Below, piece by piece: positions 56,058 through 64,000 of a stretch of 64,000 nucleotides of DNA; the stretch's first letter is position 1; every line of letters starts with the position of its first letter. The stretch comes from Mycolicibacillus trivialis (GTDB lineage Bacteria; Actinomycetota; Actinomycetes; Mycobacteriales; Mycobacteriaceae): NCBI RefSeq assembly GCF_002102395.1, contig NZ_LQPZ01000013.1:62001-126000 (forward strand), written 5' to 3'. The translations under genes and the position numbers were made by a program. A model generated the notes under the pieces. It was not told where the DNA came from, ran no database searches, and saw only the letters and a list, made by a program, of their open reading frames with translations.

Positions 56058-59000
56058 TCATCGTCGGGCATATGGCGACGATCGACCTCCCGGCCGACCG
56101 TGCGGTTCTGGCGATTGCGGAGATTCTGACCGTTCCACTGCAACACGCGTATGCGCTGTTGTGGCGGGCGGGGGTGATGCGGGTAGATCGCCCAGCCCGA
56201 TCAGCCGGGGCACCACTGCGGCAGCACCCACAGCCACCCCGGCCGTCCCGAGCGCCTGCGCCCACCCGATGGGACCCAGCGGAGTGCAGCCGAGAAACTG
56301 GCTGAGCCCGGGGATGCTGATCAGCGTGCCCATCACCGCGAGCGAACCGCCCGCGGTGAGCACCACCAGCGGTGCGCGCGAGTCCAGCAGAGTCTGGCCC
56401 AGCTGAGCGGAGACCAACGACACCAGCGCCACCGTCGAGGCGCGCTGCTGCGGGCCGGTGAGCGACGCCAGCGCCCAGGCAGAACTGGCGGCCACCGCGG
56501 TCGTCGCGCCGCGTACCCCCACCGCGCGCCACAGCCGACGTTCGTCGGGCCCGCGGGTCTGGTGCGACATCGGGTGGCGGGGTGTGCTGACCGCCAGTGC
56601 GGCGGCGGGCAGCGCGTCGGTGAGCATGTTCACCAGCAGCAACTGGCGGGTGTTCAGCGGCGAGGTCCCGGTGATCGCGGTGCCCAGCGTCGCGAACGCC
56701 ACCTCCCCGGCGTTGCCGCCGAGCAGCACCGCCACCGCGGCCTGCACCCGCTGCCAGAGCTGACGGCCTTCCTCCACCGCCGCCACCAACGACTCGATCC
56801 GGCCGTCGACGAGCACCACGTCGGAGACGCTGTGGGCCGGGTCGCTGCCCCGGCCGACCACCCCGACCCCGACGGTCGCGGCACGGATCGCCGCGGCGTC
56901 ATTGGAGCCGTCCCCGACCATCGCGCAGACCCGGCCGGTGCGCTCCAACGTCTGGACGATCTGCACCTTGTTCGCCGGGGTCATCCGGGCGAAGATCACG
57001 AGCCGGCCGACGGCGCGCTCCTGATCCTTGCGGGACAACGCATCCCACTGGGCGCCGCTGATCACCTGATCGGGTCGCACCGGCATGCCCAGGTCGCGGG
57101 CGATGGCGGCCGCCGTGATCGGGTGGTCGCCGGTGATGAGGCGGATCCCCAGGCCGTGCTCGCGCAGATCGGCCAGCAGCGCCGCCGACTCCGGGCGCGG
57201 GGTGTCGGAAAGCCCGAGGAACCCGGTCAACTCCAGCCCGTCGGCGCACAGCTCGACCAGGGTGTCCGGATCGTCGGCGGCGGCGCGCAGCTGTGCGTCG
57301 TCGAGTTCGCGACGGGCCACCGCGATCACCCGCAGCCCGTCGGCGGCCATCCCGTCGACGATGTCGGCCAACTCCCCGCTGCGGGCGCTGCACCCGGCCA
57401 CCAGCACCTCCGGGGCGCCCTTGACCGTGAGTTCGCGGCCCGACACCGAGGCCGAGAACGACCGGCCCGGGCGGAACGGCAGGTGGGCCAGCGGTTCGGT
57501 GTGCGGCCGGCCGCCGTTGACCGCGACGGCCTTGTCGGTGATCGCGGTGTCGGTGGCGTGGACGTGGGCGCGACCGTTGAGGACCGGGGTGGCGGCTTCG
57601 GCGCAGCGCAGCACCTCGGCCTCGTCGCTGCCGTTGACCGGGTGCACCTGGGTGACCCGCAGCCGGTTCTCACTGAGCGTGCCGGTCTTGTCGAAGCAGA
57701 CCACGTCGACCCGGCCCAACGCCTCCACCGAGCCGGGGATCCGCACCAGCGCGCCGAGGCGGGTCAACCGCCGGGCGGAGGCCTGCTGGGCCAGGGTGGC
57801 CACCAGCGGCATGCCCTCGGGGACCGCGGCCACCGTGACCGCGATGCCCGACGCCACCGCCTCCCGCAGTCCCTTGCCCCGCAGCATCCCGAGCAACCCG
57901 ACCGCGGCGCCGCCGCCGATGCTGACCGGCCAGGCGCGGTTGGTCAACCGGCTCAGCTGGTGCTGCAGGCCGATGGTCTCGTTGCGGTCGCCGGCCAGTT
58001 CGGCGGCGCGCCGCACCTGGGTGTCGCCGCCGACGGCGGTCACCAGGGCGCGTGCGGTGCCGGTCATCACCGTCGTGCCGGCGAAGACCATGCAGAGTTG
58101 CTCGGCGAGGTCGGCGCCGGGGGTGGCGGCGACCTGCTTGTCCACCGGCATGGACTCGCCGGTGAGCGAGGACTCGTCGACCTCGACCTCGTCGGACTCG
58201 ATGAGTCGGGCGTCGGCGGGCACCACCTCGTCGGGCCGCACCTCGATCACGTCACCGGGCCGCAGTTCCTCGGCGGCTACCTCGGTGTAGACCGCCCCGC
58301 CGTCCGGTCCGGTCGTGTACAGCCGAGCAGTCGGGATCTGCTGGGCCAGAAGCTGGTTCAACTTCGACTCGGCGCGCAACCGCTGGCCGGCGGCCAGGAA
58401 CGCGTTACCGGTGAGCACCGAGCCCACCATGATCGCGTCCACCGGTGAACCCAGGATGGCGCTGGCCGCCGAGCCGAGGGCCAGCATCGGGGTGAGCGGA
58501 TCGGAGAGTTCGGCACGCACCGCACCGGCGAACTGCCCCAGGGCGCGACGCGGGCGTGAACTCACCTCGACGAGGCGGCGACCCGCCGCCAACCCCGGCT
58601 CCAGACGGCCGGCCAGGGTCGGGGCGACGACGTCGGCGGACGCCGGCCGTTCGGGCGGCGGCAGCAGCTTGCGGACCTGTGCCACCGACATCGCGTGCCA
58701 CTCGTGCACCGGCGGCGGTTGTGGGGTCGGCACGGCCGCCGTGCGGCGCGCCAGCAGGTAACCGGACAGGAACCCGACGGCAGCTCCGCTGGTGACCGGC
58801 CCGGGACCGGCGCCGCGCACGCCGGGAAGCATCAGAAGAGCTCCCAACGCGGTTGCACCGGTGGCGATCTCGGTGCCGCGGCGGCTCGCGGTCCGCGCCG
58901 CCGGGATGGCGTGGATGACCTGCCACGCACCGGCGAGGTCGACCACCAGCAGATCGGCGTACCAGGGCAGGGCGACGTCGGTGAGCACACCGAGGCCGAT

Positions 59001-60524
59001 GTCGGCGGCCGACAGGGCACGGATCGCCTCGGTCGACAGCACCGCCACATGGCCACCGCGGCGCTGCCGGTCGACCACGACATCGGTCAACACGTCCGCC
59101 ACCCGGCGGGCCCCTACGGGCTCGATCTCGTCGAAGGCGGGCGCCAGGTCGTCGAGGACGTCGATGTCGACCGAGACGACTTCCAAGCCCGCGGTGCGTG
59201 CCTCGGCGACCAGGGTGGCCGCCAGCGGATCGTGCGCGGGCCGGTACAGCGCCTCCAACGCGGTGTCGGGATCCAGCGAGTGCCAGCCCGCGGTCAGGTC
59301 GGGATCGTCGAGGCGGGCCTGGGCGCGATCCCAGGCAGCCGCCAGGTCCCGGTCGGGGACACCGCGCACGCCGACGACCTTGAGCCGGTCGGTGCACAGC
59401 ACCCGCGGGTCGATGACCAGGGTGTCCACCCGGTCCAGCCGACGCAGCGCATCGGCCTGCAGGCCCAGGACGTCGTGCCGGTCGGCGAGCTCACGGGCCA
59501 GTGTCGCGGCGTAGGCCTCCCGGGTCACCCGGGCCGCTTTCGGTGCGGTCACCAGCACCGCGTTGCCTGCGGTGTCGGGGTTGCGGGTGGTGGCCGCGAT
59601 CGCGACCGTCCCCAGCGCCTGCACCAGTGCGGCCAGGCCGCCGTGTCGCTCGACCGGGCCGGGCGGTTCGGGCACCGGGCGGGCCGGTCGGTGCGAGCGG
59701 CTGTCGTCGCCGTGGCGGGCCAGTGCCGGTTCGTGGCGGTGCCAGGCGCGCAGGCCGGCCCGGTGCTCGCCGATGGCGAGCGTTTCCATCGCCACATCGA
59801 GAAGCAGCGACGCCGGGGCGAGGGTGACGGTGTGCGCCGCGGCCATCGCGACGTTGAGCACGGCGTCAGAGGCCGCCCTGCCGATGCGGTCCTCGAGCAT
59901 GCCGCGCAGTCGAGGTTGGTAGACGACCGCGGCCACCACCGCCTCCACCGTCGGCGGCATCGGGGTGAGTCGCAGCAGGCTGCCCGTCAGCGCGGCGCCG
60001 AACCCGACCGCGTTGGCACCGGCGGTGATCGCCTGGGCCGCGGCCACCAGTCCGTCCCCGGGCAGGCTGGTGGCCGGGACGTCGGCGTCGGCGGCGGTGC
60101 GGTACTGCTGCTCGAGTTCGGTGATCACCGCGCAGATCCGCCGCAGCGACGCGTCGGCGCCGAGCGTGACGATCAGCCGCGACAGCGGGTAGTTCAGCCT
60201 CGCCGCGGTGACCCCGGGGGTCTCACTGACCGCGGCCACCACCGCCGGGCCCAGTTCCCGGCCGCGGCTGCCGTGCAGGCCGCGGACCTCGATCCAGGCC
60301 CGCCCGTTGCCGTGCCAACTGCGGCGGCCGACGATCACGTCAGTCAGGCCGCGCGAGACGGTGTCCACCGCGTCGCGCGCGGGCCGGGTGGCCAGGTCGA
60401 AGCCGGTGGCGGTGGCGGTCGCTGCTGCGGCCACCGAGGCGCCGGCGATGCGGACCGAGGTCTGCAGGCCCCAGGAGGCCAGCCGGAACGGGAGGGAACT
60501 GGCCGATGAGCGACTGATGTCCAA
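56058..60524 (-). CDS. ctpH: Giant P-type cation ATPase CtpH
   Basis: CtpH is a long P-type ATPase of unknown ion. The 1,488-residue protein has an N-terminal HMA-like but Cys-free fold (RAWIEVRGLHG...GVTAARLNYPLSRLIVTLG), a degenerate ATPase-like half, and a catalytic half with DESSLTGESMPVDKQ, VPEGMPLVATLAQ, CFDKTGTLSENRL (Asp945) and VGDGSNDAAAIRAA. Position between the Rv0424c- and Rv0426c-like genes fits ctpH. The start is an unusual TTG, 3 bases after the stop of the upstream gene, so coupling is likely. The last ~40 residues (Pro/Ser/Arg-rich) are antisense to a small ORF at 56072, and may be a readthrough tail. It is a paralogue of the ATPase at 23533. Confidence 0.93.
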   Translation of the reverse strand: MDISRSSASSLPFRLASWGLQTSVRIAGASVAAAATATATGFDLATRPARDAVDTVSRGLTDVIVGRRSWHGNGRAWIEVRGLHGSRGRELGPAVVAAVSETPGVTAARLNYPLSRLIVTLGADASLRRICAVITELEQQYRTAADADVPATSLPGDGLVAAAQAITAGANAVGFGAALTGSLLRLTPMPPTVEAVVAAVVYQPRLRGMLEDRIGRAASDAVLNVAMAAAHTVTLAPASLLLDVAMETLAIGEHRAGLRAWHRHEPALARHGDDSRSHRPARPVPEPPGPVERHGGLAALVQALGTVAIAATTRNPDTAGNAVLVTAPKAARVTREAYAATLARELADRHDVLGLQADALRRLDRVDTLVIDPRVLCTDRLKVVGVRGVPDRDLAAAWDRAQARLDDPDLTAGWHSLDPDTALEALYRPAHDPLAATLVAEARTAGLEVVSVDIDVLDDLAPAFDEIEPVGARRVADVLTDVVVDRQRRGGHVAVLSTEAIRALSAADIGLGVLTDVALPWYADLLVVDLAGAWQVIHAIPAARTASRRGTEIATGATALGALLMLPGVRGAGPGPVTSGAAVGFLSGYLLARRTAAVPTPQPPPVHEWHAMSVAQVRKLLPPPERPASADVVAPTLAGRLEPGLAAGRRLVEVSSRPRRALGQFAGAVRAELSDPLTPMLALGSAASAILGSPVDAIMVGSVLTGNAFLAAGQRLRAESKLNQLLAQQIPTARLYTTGPDGGAVYTEVAAEELRPGDVIEVRPDEVVPADARLIESDEVEVDESSLTGESMPVDKQVAATPGADLAEQLCMVFAGTTVMTGTARALVTAVGGDTQVRRAAELAGDRNETIGLQHQLSRLTNRAWPVSIGGGAAVGLLGMLRGKGLREAVASGIAVTVAAVPEGMPLVATLAQQASARRLTRLGALVRIPGSVEALGRVDVVCFDKTGTLSENRLRVTQVHPVNGSDEAEVLRCAEAATPVLNGRAHVHATDTAITDKAVAVNGGRPHTEPLAHLPFRPGRSFSASVSGRELTVKGAPEVLVAGCSARSGELADIVDGMAADGLRVIAVARRELDDAQLRAAADDPDTLVELCADGLELTGFLGLSDTPRPESAALLADLREHGLGIRLITGDHPITAAAIARDLGMPVRPDQVISGAQWDALSRKDQERAVGRLVIFARMTPANKVQIVQTLERTGRVCAMVGDGSNDAAAIRAATVGVGVVGRGSDPAHSVSDVVLVDGRIESLVAAVEEGRQLWQRVQAAVAVLLGGNAGEVAFATLGTAITGTSPLNTRQLLLVNMLTDALPAAALAVSTPRHPMSHQTRGPDERRLWRAVGVRGATTAVAASSAWALASLTGPQQRASTVALVSLVSAQLGQTLLDSRAPLVVLTAGGSLAVMGTLISIPGLSQFLGCTPLGPIGWAQALGTAGVAVGAAAVVPRLIGLGDLPASPPPATTAHTRVAVERSESPQSPEPHGRPGGRSSPYARR
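56072..56305 (+). CDS. Small ORF related to the M-box protein, antisense to ctpH
   Basis: The frame starts MATIDLPADRAVLAIAEILT and continues VPLQHAYALLWRAGVMRV. This matches the end of the 59-residue protein at 55543 (SVPLRQVYALAWRAGIL), at protein level with different codons. The homologous part spans 56072 to about 56185, opposite the C-terminal tail of ctpH. Codons after that are antisense to conserved ctpH sequence and probably not meaningful. No ribosome-binding site is clear. It could be a partial or recently overrun duplicate. Confidence 0.4.
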   Translation: MATIDLPADRAVLAIAEILTVPLQHAYALLWRAGVMRVDRPARSAGAPLRQHPQPPRPSRAPAPTRWDPAECSRETG

Positions 60525-60527
60525 AAT

Positions 60528-61160
60528 CTATCGGGGGTCGTTCCGGTCCGGCGCCGCCGTCTTCGCCGGTGTGGTCTTCGCGGCGGACTTCTTCGCTGTC
60601 TTCTTCGCCGCAGTCTTTCCGGCTGTCGTCTTTTTGGCTGTTGTCTTTTTGGCTGTCGTCTTTTTGACGGCCGTCTTCTTCGGGGCACTCCTCGTGGCGG
60701 CCGACGGCGCCTTGCCGCCGCCCGTCGTGCGGCCCGCCGTCTTGGCAGGCGTCTTCTGGCCGCCGGTGGTCGGGGCGGAGGTGTTGCCTGCGCGCGGGGC
60801 GGCGTCCCCGCCCGGCACCGCGCGCAGCTGAGACGGTGCGGCCGCGGCGACCTGCGCGGCGCGCTGCTGCTTGATCTGGCGCAGTGCCAGAGCGCCGCCG
60901 CCGACGACCAGCAGCACCGGCCACTCCACCAGGCCGATCACCCCGAGGGCGCCGAGCGTCGCCGCGGCGACCGGGGTGGAATGACTGCCCCGGTCCACCC
61001 CGCTCTGCACGCCGGCGACCGTGCCCGTCACGGTGCCCTTGACCCCGCCGACGACACCGTTGATGACCGCGCCCCCCACCGCTCCGGCCGCCATCGTGGT
61101 CGCGTCCGCGGCCCGCCCCGCCGTCCGGGCCACCTTGCGCAGTGCGCCTTGGATGTCCAT
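60528..61160 (-). CDS. Rv0426c-like membrane protein with Lys/Ala/Thr repeat tail
   Basis: The 210-residue protein starts with a helical Ala/Gly-rich part (ALRKVARTAGRAADATTMAAGAVGG), has a hydrophobic segment (ATLGALGVIGLVEWPVLLVVGGGALAL) and ends with a histone-H1-like tail of KKTTA repeats (about residues 145-200). The VEWPV motif resembles IEWPV in the Rv0424c-like protein. The tail could bind DNA, RNA or acidic surfaces. ATG 61160 follows AGGGGAG. Its TAG lies 3 bases before the TTG of ctpH, so they are one operon. Confidence 0.8.
   Translation of the reverse strand: MDIQGALRKVARTAGRAADATTMAAGAVGGAVINGVVGGVKGTVTGTVAGVQSGVDRGSHSTPVAAATLGALGVIGLVEWPVLLVVGGGALALRQIKQQRAAQVAAAAPSQLRAVPGGDAAPRAGNTSAPTTGGQKTPAKTAGRTTGGGKAPSAATRSAPKKTAVKKTTAKKTTAKKTTAGKTAAKKTAKKSAAKTTPAKTAAPDRNDPR
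60621..60665. repeat. 15-bp coding repeat, three units (KKTTA)
   Basis: GGCTGTCGTCTTTTT and close variants occur at 60621-60635, 60636-60650 and 60651-60665, with degenerate units on both sides. They encode the KKTTA/KKTA tail on the minus strand. Such repeats often vary in number between strains. Confidence 0.9.
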
Positions 61161-61269
61161 CACGCTCCCCTTTAGCTACAAGACCGTCCAGCCTAGTCGG
61201 GTTCGGGGCGGCGCGCGAGGGTCTCGCGCGCGAAGCCCGCAGGCCGTCGTCGCATGGCGGCATCGGCGA

Positions 61270-61325
61270 CGAGTGAAGCCTCAGGGCGGAAAAACTCGAA
61301 AAATACCGCCGTACAACTTCATTCG
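61270..61325. repeat. Intergenic palindrome family, copy D (degenerate)
   Basis: The left arm, CGAGTGAAG...GGCGGAAAAA, starts at 61270; the right arm, ACCGCC...AACTTCATTCG, ends at 61325. The arms pair imperfectly, with the outer T/C change CTTCATTCG. It lies between the end of xthA and the start of the Rv0426c-like gene, so here it is not between convergent genes. Confidence 0.75.
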
Positions 61326-61395
61326 CGTCAATCGTCGGCGATCGCCCACCTCGGGTGTGCGCGCGGGCGTCGGGCCGGGCCGGGCGGCGCGAGGG

Positions 61396-62211
61396 CTAGC
61401 GGCGCAACTCCACCAGGACCGGGGCATGGTCGCTGGGCGATTTGCCCTTGCGTTCCTCACGCACGATCTCGGCGTGGGCGACCCGCTCGGCCAAGGCCGG
61501 GGAGCCGAGGATGAAATCGATGCGCATGCCCTGCCGTTTCGGGAACCGCAACTGGGTGTAGTCCCAGTAGGTGTAGACGCCGGGACCGGGAGTAAACGGC
61601 CGCACCACATCGGTGAACCCGGCGTCGGCGAACGCGTGGAAGGCGCGGCGCTCGGGTTCGGAGACGTGGGTGGCGCCGTCGAAGAACTCCATGCTCCACA
61701 CGTCGTCATCGAAGGGGGCAACGTTCCAGTCACCGACCAGTGCGATCGGCGCCGACGGTTCCTCGGCCGCCCAGCGCTCGGCGTTGGCGCGCAACGCGGC
61801 CAGCCAGTCCAGCTTGTAGACGTAGTGCGGATCGTCGAGGGTGCGCCCATTGGGCACATACAGGCTCCACACCCGCACCCCGCCGCAGGTCGCCGCCAGC
61901 GCACGCGCCTCGGTCACCGGCTCGGCGTCCCCCTTGGCCCAGGCCGGCTGGTCGGGGAAACCCACCTGCACGTCCGCCAAGCCCACCCGGGAGGCGATCG
62001 CCACCCCGTTCCACTGGTTGACGCCGGTGTGGACGACCTCGTAGCCGAGTTCGACGAACGGCAGTGTGGGGAACTGCGCGTCGGTGCACTTGGTCTCCTG
62101 CATGGCCAGCACGTCCACCTCGGCGCGGGCCAGCCAGTCGGTCACCCGGCCGACCCGGGTGCGAATCGAGTTCACGTTCCAGGTCGCCAACCGCAGCGTG
62201 TCGCCGGCCAC
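61396..62211 (-). CDS. xthA: Exodeoxyribonuclease III
   Basis: XthA is an AP endonuclease and 3' exonuclease in base-excision repair. The 271-residue protein has LATWNVNSIRTR, MQETKC, the Tyr in WSLYVPNG, GDWNVAP and the final SDHAPV, all catalytic blocks of the family. The GTG at 62211 follows GGAGGCGCTGAG, with the ribosome-binding site inside the end of the upstream GNAT gene. It is the third gene of def-GNAT-xthA. Confidence 0.95.
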   Translation of the reverse strand: MAGDTLRLATWNVNSIRTRVGRVTDWLARAEVDVLAMQETKCTDAQFPTLPFVELGYEVVHTGVNQWNGVAIASRVGLADVQVGFPDQPAWAKGDAEPVTEARALAATCGGVRVWSLYVPNGRTLDDPHYVYKLDWLAALRANAERWAAEEPSAPIALVGDWNVAPFDDDVWSMEFFDGATHVSEPERRAFHAFADAGFTDVVRPFTPGPGVYTYWDYTQLRFPKRQGMRIDFILGSPALAERVAHAEIVREERKGKSPSDHAPVLVELRR

Positions 62212-62212
62212 C

Positions 62213-63139
62213 TCAGCGCCTCCGGGTGCCCGGGTCGACCCAGATCGCCTCGGTGCGCACGTAGCGGAAACGATGCTGCGGGGCGAAACCCAACCCGGCG
62301 AACAATCCGAGCGCGGCGTCATCGCCGTCGCGGACGTGGGCGTAGCCGTGGGTGGCGCCGTGCTCGACGGCCCAGGCCAACAGTGCCGCACAGACCGCCG
62401 ACGCCTGGCCGCGGCGGCGTTGCCCGGCATCGACATGGACATCGGAAATCCCCACCCAGCGGGTGCCGTCCGGGGCGGCGGTGATCGCCGCCCGTGCAAC
62501 CGCGCCGGCCGGGCCGACGGCGAAGCACAGTCGGCCGTCGAGCACCGCGGCGAGCTCCTCGACGGCGACGTCGCGGTCATAGCCGGCCAGCCAGTCCGGC
62601 CCGGGGGAGTCGGCCAGGGCCACGTCGGGGCGCGGCGGCAGCGTGCCGGGCAACTCGGCGACCAGGGTGCGGTTCTCGCGTTCGACGGTCGTGTCGTCGC
62701 GCATCGACACCAGCCGATCCGGGATCGCGAACAGCGGGGTGAGGCCGCGTTCGACGTAGAAGTCGACGATGGCGGGCACCGACGCGAACGACGCGCCCAT
62801 CTCCAGCGGGATCGCCGAATTGGCCCGGAAGGTGTCGCCGGCGCCGGCGCGCAGCAGCCACCCGTCCATCCAGCGGTGCTCGATACCGGGAAACGCCAGT
62901 GCCGCCGCGTGTTCCACCGCGCGGATCTGGGAATTGCGCACCGGCACGTCGGTAAGGCGGCGCACGGTGAGCACGTCGCCGGGGGCGAACTCGACGACCT
63001 CCCCGGTCTTGGTGCGCACCCGCACCATCGGCGCCACCGCCAGCAGGTGGCCGACCGCGTCGCTCAGCGGTGGCTCGGAGCCGGCGGGCAGCCGGAACCG
63101 CACCGCGACCCGGGTGCCGACGCTGGGCAACTCGCTCAT
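62213..63139 (-). CDS. GNAT-family acetyltransferase (Rv0428c-like)
   Basis: The 308-residue protein has an N-terminal beta-rich part ([29 protein letters not shown]), a linker, and a C-terminal GNAT domain: [58 protein letters not shown], where QRRRGQA is the acetyl-CoA loop. The substrate is unknown. Its ATG overlaps the def stop (ATGA), and its TGA lies 1 base from the xthA GTG, so the three genes are translated as a unit, as in M. tuberculosis. Confidence 0.9.
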   Translation of the reverse strand: MSELPSVGTRVAVRFRLPAGSEPPLSDAVGHLLAVAPMVRVRTKTGEVVEFAPGDVLTVRRLTDVPVRNSQIRAVEHAAALAFPGIEHRWMDGWLLRAGAGDTFRANSAIPLEMGASFASVPAIVDFYVERGLTPLFAIPDRLVSMRDDTTVERENRTLVAELPGTLPPRPDVALADSPGPDWLAGYDRDVAVEELAAVLDGRLCFAVGPAGAVARAAITAAPDGTRWVGISDVHVDAGQRRRGQASAVCAALLAWAVEHGATHGYAHVRDGDDAALGLFAGLGFAPQHRFRYVRTEAIWVDPGTRRR

Positions 63140-63732
63140 CGGTGCCCGAACGGGTCGGGGACCTCGCCGGGCAGCCAGGACAGGTCCGGGGCCCCCCAGC
63201 CGTTCTTTTTCACCGTGCGTTTGGCGGCCCGAGCATGCCGGCCGATCAGCCGGTCGAGGTACAGGAAGCCGTCGAGGTGGCCGGTCTCGTGCTGCAGCAT
63301 CCGGGCGAACAGCCCGGTGCCCTCCAGGCTCACCGGCGAGCCGTCGGCGTCGAGGCCGCTCACCTTCGCCCACTCGGCGCGCCCGGTCGGGAAGGACTCC
63401 CCGGGCACCGACAGGCAACCCTCGTCGTCGTCCTCCGGGTCGGGCATGGTCTCGGGGATCGGCGAGGTCTCCAGCACCGGGTTGACCACCACGCCACGGC
63501 GCCGGGTCGGCCGGCCACGGTCCTCGGCGCAGTCGTAGACGAACACCCGCAAGTCGACGCCGATCTGGTTGGCGGCCAACCCCACCCCGTTGGCGGCGTC
63601 CATGGTGTCGAACATGTCGGTGATCAGGTCCGCCAGGTCGGGGGGCAGTGTCCCGTCCTCGCCGACCGGCACCGGGCGGGTCGGGGTGTGCAGGACGGGA
63701 TCGCCCACGATGCGGATGGGTACGACGGCCAT
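63136..63732 (-). CDS. def: Peptide deformylase
   Basis: Def removes the formyl group from new proteins. The 198-residue protein has the three metal/active-site motifs [21 protein letters not shown] and QHETGHLDG (HExxH). Length matches M. tuberculosis Def (197). ATG 63732 is chosen because [15 protein letters not shown] is the family start. TAAGCT at 63741-63746 on the minus strand lies 8 bases upstream, a likely -10 for a nearly leaderless transcript. Confidence 0.96.
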   Translation of the reverse strand: MAVVPIRIVGDPVLHTPTRPVPVGEDGTLPPDLADLITDMFDTMDAANGVGLAANQIGVDLRVFVYDCAEDRGRPTRRRGVVVNPVLETSPIPETMPDPEDDDEGCLSVPGESFPTGRAEWAKVSGLDADGSPVSLEGTGLFARMLQHETGHLDGFLYLDRLIGRHARAAKRTVKKNGWGAPDLSWLPGEVPDPFGHR

Positions 63733-63867
63733 GAATCGCAAGCTTAAATCGCGACGGCGCGCGCGACTCGCGGGGTCGGGTTACCGGCCGGTCGGCGCGA
63801 ACGTGATTGAATATGCGCCGAAACACAGTGTTGTCATTTCAGTGTGGGGAAGGGTCCGGTCAACCAG

Positions 63868-64000
63868 ATGGACGGCGCCATGGCGCGGACTAATCGATCA
63901 GCAGACGACTCGGAAACCATCGACGGTTTGACCCGCCGCGAGCACGACATCCTGGCCTTCGAGCGGCAGTGGTGGAAATACGCCGGCTCCAAGGAAGAAG
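63868..64000 (+). CDS. DUF3263 protein (Rv0430-like), 5' part
   Basis: The visible 44 codons read MDGAMARTNRSADDSETIDG, then LTRREHDILAFERQWWKYAG and SKEE. LTRREHDILAFERQWWKYAGSKE is the hallmark of DUF3263, a small mycobacterial helix-turn-helix-like protein found next to def. ATG 63868 is taken; ATG 63880 is an alternative. It is divergent from def across 135 bases. The rest lies beyond the window. Confidence 0.9.
   Translation, partial: MDGAMARTNRSADDSETIDGLTRREHDILAFERQWWKYAGSKEE

Noticed and set aside
56562..58448. A 628-codon plus-strand frame opposite ctpH
   Set aside because: It is antisense to the conserved catalytic half of CtpH; no motif is present.

Overview
This is a high-GC actinobacterial chromosome window. 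Gene content and order match the Mycobacteriaceae (Mycobacterium in the wide sense). From memory, the backbone follows M. tuberculosis Rv0389 to Rv0430: purT, rhodanese, metZ, fadE7, mmpL/mmpS, Rv0406c-like hydrolase, fgd1, pta, ackA, pknG, glnH, glnX, mutT3, thiE, thiO, thiS, thiG, lpqL/lpqM, thiD, thiC, Rv0424c-like gene, ctpH, Rv0426c-like gene, xthA, GNAT, def and the start of Rv0430. F420-dependent glucose-6-phosphate dehydrogenase, an MmpS/MmpL pair and PknG with a rubredoxin motif are all mycobacterial hallmarks. The species cannot be named from the sequence alone. I see no IS element, prophage, CRISPR array, tRNA or rRNA.

Layout. 1-5.8 kb: a truncated Na+/H+ antiporter, a purT/rhodanese/metZ operon with overlapping stop and start codons, and a secreted GH5-like hydrolase. 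5.9-12 kb: minus-strand short-chain dehydrogenase, an mmpS-mmpL-lipoprotein operon and an acyl-CoA dehydrogenase. 12-17.7 kb: less conserved genes (BadH-like dehydrogenase, PknH-type sensor domain, phosphodiesterase, lipoprotein, haemophore-like protein). 18-23 kb: metallo-hydrolase, fgd1, pta, ackA. 23-30.3 kb: an accessory block absent between ackA and pknG in M. tuberculosis: ArsR regulator and operator, a 1,472-residue P-type ATPase, TetR regulator and operator, small membrane proteins and an orphan ferredoxin. 30.3-34.8 kb: the glnX-glnH-pknG amino-acid sensing operon. 35-40 kb: mutT3 and divergent thiE / thiOSG with a TPP riboswitch. 40-49 kb: DUF559-type nuclease, DUF4333 protein, lpqM, lpqL and a PrrB-like histidine kinase. 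49-52 kb: Baeyer-Villiger monooxygenase and GAF-ANTAR regulator. 52-55 kb: thiC-thiD-hydrolase under a second TPP riboswitch. 55-61 kb: an M-box (Mg2+) leader in front of a 59-residue protein, an Rv0424c-like gene, ctpH and an Rv0426c-like Lys/Ala-rich protein. 61-64 kb: def, GNAT, xthA and the start of a DUF3263 gene.

The genes fall into working sets: thiamin synthesis from both branches (thiOSG and thiE for thiazole and coupling, thiC and thiD for the pyrimidine) under two TPP riboswitches; acetate metabolism (pta-ackA) beside F420 reduction (fgd1); glutamate/aspartate sensing through GlnH-GlnX-PknG; and cation handling suggested by two giant P-type ATPases, an alpha5-site ArsR protein and an M-box leader. 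Many single genes carry a TANNNT hexamer 6-7 nt before the start codon, as expected of leaderless mycobacterial transcripts.

The most distinctive signals beyond ordinary annotation are: a four-copy intergenic palindrome family (arms CGAGTGAAG / CTTCACTCG), one copy of which supplies the thiE stop codon; the M-box / small-protein unit with a second related small ORF antisense to the end of ctpH; an in-frame fusion of a membrane-anchored domain to the rhodanese; and a PurT homologue that has lost several expected active-site residues.
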